A DNA stretch of 10,341 nt from an uncultured Collinsella sp. (GTDB lineage Bacteria; Actinomycetota; Coriobacteriia; Coriobacteriales; Coriobacteriaceae), in the NCBI GenBank assembly GCA_902494375.1, contig CABUTL010000027.1, positions 1-10,341 on the forward strand, in the 5' to 3' direction. The stretch's first letter is position 1, and each line of letters starts with the position of its first letter. The translations under genes and the position numbers were made by a program. The notes beneath the pieces are model-generated. The model searched no databases and was not told the origin of the DNA. It saw only the letters and a program-made list of their open reading frames with translations. Shown here in pieces: positions 6,426-10,341 of the stretch.

Positions 6426-6464
6426 AAGAAACCCGGTTCTGCCTCGTGCAGGACCGGGTTTCTT
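6426..6464. terminator. Strong terminator, probably bidirectional
   Basis: AAGAAACCCGGTTCTGC (6426-6442) pairs with GCAGGACCGGGTTTCTT (6448-6464) with one G-U pair and a 5-base loop. The stem ends supply TTTCTT on the plus strand and TTTCTTTAG on the minus strand. It can therefore end the ribosomal operon and also the converging phosphoesterase operon. Confidence 0.85.
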
Positions 6465-6477
6465 GCTACCGCGCCCA

Positions 6478-6516
6478 AACCACCACAAAGGGGACAGTGT
6501 CCTCTTTGTGGTGGTT
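6478..6516. repeat. REP-like palindrome, copy 1
   Basis: This is a 39-base near-perfect palindrome. AACCACCACAAAGGGGACA (6478-6496) is mirrored at 6498-6516 with one G-U, around a single central base. It overlaps the minus-strand stop codon TAA (6515-6517) of the phosphoesterase gene. A related but less perfect copy lies at 9196-9232, also overlapping a stop codon. It may stabilise the 3' end or aid termination. Confidence 0.8.
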
Positions 6517-7225
6517 ACCAGGGTGTTCTGGCTGTTGAGGACTCGATGGCTTCGTGGCGTTTGAGCTCGCGGCGCATGGTTTGCGAATTGAGCCAGGCTG
6601 CCTGCCAGCCACGGATGGGGTAGCGCGTCTGGTCGAGCTCAAACTGCGTATAGCCGCAGGCGTTGATGATCGTCGTTCCACACACATGCTGCCGCTCGCG
6701 CTGAAAATCGTAACCGTAGCTTTGGTGTACATGCCCATGCACCATGTAGTCGACCCCCCAGGACTCAAGCGCCGTGTTAAAGCACTTAAACCCTCGATGC
6801 GGCAGATCGTCCAGATCACCCATACCGGCGGCGGGTGCATGGGTAAGCAGAATGTCGCACCCGCCGACCATCCTAACCTTACGCGACAGCTTACGCATGC
6901 GCTTGGACATCTCGCGTTCGGTGTACATGTTGGCGCCGTCGCGATAACGCATGGACCCGCCAAGGCCCGCAATGCGAATCCCTCGGTACGTGTACACGCT
7001 GTCTTCCACGCAGATACATCCGCCCGGTGCATGACGTGCGTAGCGGTCATCGTGATTGCCGCGCACGTAGATGAGCGGTTTGTTGATGACCGTGACCAAA
7101 AACTCAAGATAGTCCGGGTCCAGATCGCCGGCGGACAAAATCAGGTCGACTCCCTCAAAGCGTTCCTTGCGAAAGCACTCCCAAAGGCATCGTTCTTCGG
7201 TATCGGCTATGGCAAGGATTTTCAT
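6515..7225 (-). CDS. Calcineurin-like metallophosphoesterase
   Basis: This is a cytoplasmic two-metal phosphoesterase of the calcineurin-like superfamily, 236 residues long. Metal-site motifs are visible in order: IADTEE (6-11) in place of the usual DxH, GDLD (33-36), GNHDD (56-60), LTHAP (127-131) and HGHVH (163-167). The histidine of motif I is absent, and acidic residues take its place; relatives in Clostridia with a similar start suggest this is a subfamily trait, not decay. There is no signal peptide or membrane helix. The start overlaps the stop of the upstream gene by 4 bases (ATGA at 7222-7225), which implies translational coupling and a joint role. The substrate is unknown: a phosphodiester or cyclic nucleotide is possible but not shown. 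The C-terminal tail, about residues 195-236, is basic and less typical. Confidence 0.85.
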   Translation of the reverse strand: MKILAIADTEERCLWECFRKERFEGVDLILSAGDLDPDYLEFLVTVINKPLIYVRGNHDDRYARHAPGGCICVEDSVYTYRGIRIAGLGGSMRYRDGANMYTEREMSKRMRKLSRKVRMVGGCDILLTHAPAAGMGDLDDLPHRGFKCFNTALESWGVDYMVHGHVHQSYGYDFQRERQHVCGTTIINACGYTQFELDQTRYPIRGWQAAWLNSQTMRRELKRHEAIESSTARTPW

Positions 7226-9138
7226 AGGGCAGGGACTTTCGGCTCATCGTCGAGCTGCGGAATGGTGCCTACCACGTTGTCCGCCAGCCAATTCATCTCG
7301 ACAATCTGCGTGCTCGGCAGCGGAGGGAAGCCTTCGATCTGTACCACGCCGTTCTGGCTGTGGAGCTCGCCGCCAAAGGGGTTGATGGAGCCCTCAACAA
7401 TGCCGTTGCGGAGCAACTGCACGAGTTTGCGCGTCTGGTAGGGTAGGCCCGGAGCGTAACGGATGTCGATAACGCCGGAGCTCATGCCGTACCAGTAGTT
7501 GACGGCGCGCACTTGGTTGTCGTCGCTGGTCTCGTCCCACGTGCCGTGCAGAAGGCTTTTCACGATAAGCTCGTAGTAGCGCCCCCAGTTCCAGACGGGC
7601 ATGGCGATGCCGGTAACCTTGCCATCGACCAAGCGGTGAAGCCCGTAGGCGGTGGGATCTTCCAGCGACTTTGACATATCGGCGCCGGTCATGACGCTCA
7701 CGCCTTCGCGGCACATGGCCTCGGCGAGACCTCCAGCGGGCACATCACCCCAGGTCAGGATAATTTGCGCGCGCGGGTCGAGCAGCGAGGCGCCAATCGC
7801 AAAGGCGTTGATCTCGCTGAGTGCGCCCGAGGCGAAGACCGACGCGTGGTAACCGATGCGGTGGTTGTCCGCCATGCTGGCCGCAAGGGCGCCCAGCAGA
7901 AACTTGGCCTCGTACATCTTGCCAAAGTACGAACGGACGCTTTGATGGGGAAGGCCGATAGAGCAGTTGAGGAACCGAACCCGGGGATACTCAACGGCAG
8001 CCCTGAGCGTGTATTCCATCAGGCGGTGCGAGGTCGAGAAGATGACGTTTGCTCCATGTTTGACAGCCGTTTCCACGGCGGCGTAGAACACATCCGGATC
8101 GTGGCAGTCCTCGAACGCCTCGGTGCGCACGATACCGCCAAAGTGCTCATCGAGATACTGGCGCCCTTGGTCGTGCAGGCTGTCCCAGCTCGACGTTGCA
8201 CAGGGGAACTCATGGATAAAGGCGATGCGCAGGGGGTTGGCCGTCGAGTAGACGGTCTTGCCCATAAAGAAGTTGAGCACGCCGGAGGTGGACTTGGCGG
8301 GCGACTTCTCCTCGTCGACGCTCGGTGCTTCGACAAGATCGACCTTGTCCTCGTCATTTTTGCCGGCAATGACCAGCTCGCGCCAAATCTTGCACAGGCG
8401 GTTTACGACGATATCCGTCGGCGTATCCAGCAGGCGGTCCTGGTTGTACACATTGAGGTACACGAGCATGGCGTCGGCAGGCGTAATGTCCAGGTGGTCG
8501 CCGCCTGCGCGAAGGTAGGCGCGCTTAAAGAGCAGGAAGGTGTGGCGCAGATAGTCGACCTTTTTCTGCGGCCATTTTTCGATAAGGTTCTGACCGAGCA
8601 TCTTAGCGAGCGTTTCGTAGCTTCCCTCACGCGAGAACTCGATTTCGTATAGGGGGCAGACGCGCCAAAACGCGCAGAACTCACCGTACAGGCGGCTTTC
8701 GACGGAATCCCATGTGCCGGGGTAGAGACGGGTGACCCTGGCCGAAACCGTTGGAGCGTCCAGGAATTTGAGGACACTGACGCGTTTGTTGCCTTCCTGG
8801 ACATAGAACCGATGCATGAACTCGGTGACGATGATGGGGTCGCGATAGCCCTCGGTTACCTGGATGTCGTAGAGGTTGGACCACTTGTGGGCGAACTCGG
8901 TGCTAAACGGAAGCAGGGGCATAAAGTTACACGAAAAGGCGGACTGACGGCCTTTGGTGACCGTGCCGACGACCATTTCGAGCGGAATATCCCGCAGGCC
9001 GACATTCTCTCGCTGACCTAAGGGGAGCTGAGCAACCAAGCTATCGAGGTCCGTAAGGTATGGATGCTCGCTTTGGCTGATGGCGCGACGGCGTCCCTGC
9101 TCGCCGCGCTTGCGTGCTTGACGATAGGCCTCTTCCAT
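7222..9138 (-). CDS. Cytoplasmic two-part protein: ParB-like domain plus BMP/Med ligand-binding domain
   Basis: The protein has 638 residues. The N-terminus is basic and hydrophilic (KRGEQGRRR), with no signal peptide, lipobox or membrane helix, so it is probably cytoplasmic. Residues about 50-135 resemble the ParB/sulfiredoxin fold: GYRDPIIV (97-104) followed by FYVQEGNKRVSVLKFLDA (111-128), where EGNKR stands in the place of the GERR-type motif. A mostly helical middle part (about 140-260) and an acidic linker (262-280) follow. From about 303 (LRIAFIHEF) to about 600 it resembles the BMP/PnrA/Med family (PF02608), whose members bind nucleosides as surface lipoproteins or, like Bacillus Med, act in regulation. 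GGGAG lies 8-9 bases before ATG. It is translationally coupled to the downstream phosphoesterase. Automatic pipelines may name it an ABC-transporter substrate-binding protein, but no permease or ATPase gene is adjacent. A sensor or regulator role is inferred. Confidence 0.75.
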   Translation of the reverse strand: MEEAYRQARKRGEQGRRRAISQSEHPYLTDLDSLVAQLPLGQRENVGLRDIPLEMVVGTVTKGRQSAFSCNFMPLLPFSTEFAHKWSNLYDIQVTEGYRDPIIVTEFMHRFYVQEGNKRVSVLKFLDAPTVSARVTRLYPGTWDSVESRLYGEFCAFWRVCPLYEIEFSREGSYETLAKMLGQNLIEKWPQKKVDYLRHTFLLFKRAYLRAGGDHLDITPADAMLVYLNVYNQDRLLDTPTDIVVNRLCKIWRELVIAGKNDEDKVDLVEAPSVDEEKSPAKSTSGVLNFFMGKTVYSTANPLRIAFIHEFPCATSSWDSLHDQGRQYLDEHFGGIVRTEAFEDCHDPDVFYAAVETAVKHGANVIFSTSHRLMEYTLRAAVEYPRVRFLNCSIGLPHQSVRSYFGKMYEAKFLLGALAASMADNHRIGYHASVFASGALSEINAFAIGASLLDPRAQIILTWGDVPAGGLAEAMCREGVSVMTGADMSKSLEDPTAYGLHRLVDGKVTGIAMPVWNWGRYYELIVKSLLHGTWDETSDDNQVRAVNYWYGMSSGVIDIRYAPGLPYQTRKLVQLLRNGIVEGSINPFGGELHSQNGVVQIEGFPPLPSTQIVEMNWLADNVVGTIPQLDDEPKVPAL

Positions 9139-9195
9139 GGTGTCTACTCCCTTAGTCGTTTAAACAACGATATGAACCATGGTACCACGAATGAA

Positions 9196-9232
9196 AACCA
9201 CTACAAAGATGCCTGTCCCCTTTGCGGTGGTT
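9196..9232. repeat. REP-like palindrome, copy 2
   Basis: AACCACTACAAAG (9196-9208) pairs imperfectly with CTTTGCGGTGGTT (9220-9232) around a short centre. On the minus strand it contains CAAAGGGGACAG, the same core as copy 1 at 6478-6516. It overlaps the stop codon (9232-9234) of the MscS-type gene, as copy 1 does for the phosphoesterase gene. It may partly terminate transcription between the two genes. Confidence 0.75.
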
Positions 9233-9999
9233 TAGGCGATGATGGGGGCGATGGCGCGGATGCAGGCGTCGGCTGCCGTGAAAGTAGTGCTGTCGTCGCT
9301 GACGATAAAGATGATCTTGCCCTTGATGCCAAAGTCGCCGATCTCGCTAAAGAGTACGTAGGGCTCCTTGTCAAAGCCCGAGATGGGAAGCACGGCGGCC
9401 TTGGTGGCATCGGTGAGCTCGTCTGCCAGCACGTCAAGGGAAGCCCACTTAGACGTATCCTTTACGGCAACGGGCACGGCCACGCGCCCAAAGGGCATGA
9501 GGTGCACGAGCGTGTTCTTGGAGATGTTGGAGTTGGGCACAATGATGGTCTGTCCACAGGCATCCTCAATCGTTGTATGGCGCCAAGTGATGTCTTGGAC
9601 CACGCCGGATACGCCGCCGACCTCGATATTGTCGCCGGGTTTGATGATGCCCATAAAGGTCACTTGCATGCCGCCGATAAGGTTTGACAGCGTGTCCTGA
9701 AAGCCGAGCGAGATGGCGATGCCGCCGACGCCAAGAGCGGCGACGAGCGCGTTTGCGTTAATGCCAAAGCAGTTGTCGAGGATAAAGCTGCCGCCGATCA
9801 TCCAAATGACGGCGCGCGCGATGTTGATGAAGATACTCGATGCCGGAAGCGGGTTGTCGTCTCGGTTAAGCAGATGGTTCAGGGTCTTGGATACGACCTT
9901 GGCGGCGACGGCGGTGCCTATCGCCAAGATGACGGCCCAGATGATGTTGTGGACCCACCGTTGCTCAAAGAAATGAAGAATCGGCTCAAACAAATCCAT
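9232..9999 (-). CDS. MscS-family mechanosensitive ion channel
   Basis: Small-conductance mechanosensitive channels open under membrane tension and release solutes during osmotic downshock. The 255-residue protein has TM1 (about 17-37), TM2 (about 56-78) and the conserved pore helix TM3, with ALVAALGVGGIAISLGFQD (84-102) and the kinked FQDTLSNLIGG stretch (100-110). The beta domain contains KPGDNIEV and the family segment VPNSNISKNTLVHL, and a shortened alpha/beta C-terminal domain follows. AAGGAGG (10010-10016) lies about 10 bases before the ATG. The next gene downstream starts 93 bases away, across a REP-like palindrome. That gap makes membership in one operon possible but uncertain. Confidence 0.93.
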   Translation of the reverse strand: MDLFEPILHFFEQRWVHNIIWAVILAIGTAVAAKVVSKTLNHLLNRDDNPLPASSIFINIARAVIWMIGGSFILDNCFGINANALVAALGVGGIAISLGFQDTLSNLIGGMQVTFMGIIKPGDNIEVGGVSGVVQDITWRHTTIEDACGQTIIVPNSNISKNTLVHLMPFGRVAVPVAVKDTSKWASLDVLADELTDATKAAVLPISGFDKEPYVLFSEIGDFGIKGKIIFIVSDDSTTFTAADACIRAIAPIIA

Positions 10000-10043
10000 G
10001 TAGGGAAAACCTCCTTATGATCGTCCAACCATGATACCCACCA

Positions 10044-10077
10044 AGAAGCCCGTCCGATCAAATTCGGACGGGCTTCT
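10044..10077 (-). terminator. Terminator between the cell-wall protein gene and the MscS gene
   Basis: AGAAGCCCGTCCGA (10044-10057) pairs perfectly over 14 bases with TCGGACGGGCTTCT (10064-10077) around a 6-base loop. On the minus strand it ends in TTCTTGG. It most likely ends transcription of the gene that enters from the right edge, 51 bases after its stop codon, and so isolates the MscS gene. Confidence 0.8.
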
Positions 10078-10128
10078 GTGCTCGATATAAGGTTTACGCG
10101 GCGGGGCTGTAAGGCCCGGCGGTGTAGC

Positions 10129-10341
10129 TTAGCGTCGACGCTTCCAGATAATGCCGAGCATGATGACGATGATGCCGCCGATAAGGCACGCGCCAACTAC
10201 TGCCAGCGTGCGGTCTCCCGTTGCGGCAAGCTTACCGGTCGTCTTCTTGGTGATGACCTTCGTGGTCGCCGTGTCCGTCTTAGACGAGGGCTTAGGCGTC
10301 GGGGCCGGTGAGGGCGTGGGGTCCACGGCTGCGGAGCCGAA
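10129..10341 (-). CDS. C-terminus of a sortase-anchored cell-wall protein (LAATG signal), partial
   Basis: Only the last 70 residues are visible, and the frame is open to the window edge, so the true start lies beyond it. A proline/threonine/serine-rich wall-spanning stretch (DPTPSPAPTPKPSSK) is followed by the sorting signal KLAATGD. A hydrophobic helix (LAVVGACLIGGIIVIMLGII) and the basic tail WKRRR follow. This is the usual order for proteins that sortase cleaves and links to peptidoglycan. The LAxTG variant is the one known for class E sortases of high-GC Gram-positive bacteria. What the exported N-terminal domain does cannot be seen. Confidence 0.85.
   Translation of the reverse strand, partial: FGSAAVDPTPSPAPTPKPSSKTDTATTKVITKKTTGKLAATGDRTLAVVGACLIGGIIVIMLGIIWKRRR

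Noticed and set aside
6554..7441. Plus-strand frame of 295 codons, and a similar one at 7765-8652
   Set aside because: Both are opposite the phosphoesterase and two-part sensor genes, whose motifs and coupled start/stop make the minus strand the coding one.
7222..9138. Ordinary ABC-transporter substrate-binding lipoprotein
   Set aside because: The ligand-binding domain starts only near residue 303. The N-terminus is charged without a signal peptide or lipobox, and no permease or ATPase genes adjoin.
9139..9195. Minus-strand promoter for the two-part sensor gene
   Set aside because: The best candidates (TTGTAG and TACCAT with a 16-base spacer) match only four of six bases each, which is too weak to annotate.

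Overview
The window looks like chromosomal DNA from a high-GC Gram-positive bacterium, most probably a Coriobacteriia member of the Collinsella type. This is inferred from the GC-rich third positions, the actinobacterial forms of EF-Tu, SecE, NusG, L11 and L1, and a sortase substrate with an LAATG signal. No 16S sequence is present, so the genus is a guess.

Left part (1-1905): the 3' two-thirds of a major facilitator transporter gene, a short unrecognised reading frame or gene remnant (1121-1369), and then more than 500 bases without a convincing gene. That gap holds a cluster of related inverted repeats (1415-1712) and a stretch (1713-1905) in which I see nothing but a small inverted repeat at its end.

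Central part (1906-6464, all +): a translation and secretion block. A strong promoter precedes tRNA-Tyr(GTA), tRNA-Thr(GGT) and tRNA-Met(CAT), then tuf (EF-Tu) with its terminator. A second promoter sharing a 16-base box with the first precedes rpmG (L33), tRNA-Trp(CCA), secE, nusG, rplK (L11) and rplA (L1). A compact stem-loop just before rplA has the architecture of an L1-binding site, which suggests feedback control by L1. The block ends at a strong terminator that can also serve the opposing genes. rplJ and rplL do not follow rplA.

Right part (6478-10341, all -): in transcription order, the 3' end of an LAATG-type cell-wall-anchored protein, a terminator, an MscS-family channel gene, a 638-residue two-part protein (ParB-like N-terminal domain joined to a BMP/Med-type ligand-binding domain, with no signal peptide), and a metallophosphoesterase whose start overlaps that gene's stop by 4 bases. 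Two related palindromes with a CAAAGGGGACAG core overlap the stop codons of the channel gene and the phosphoesterase gene. The coupled two-part sensor and phosphoesterase is the best candidate here for an uncharacterised system; the repeat cluster and the L1 site are the other points of interest.
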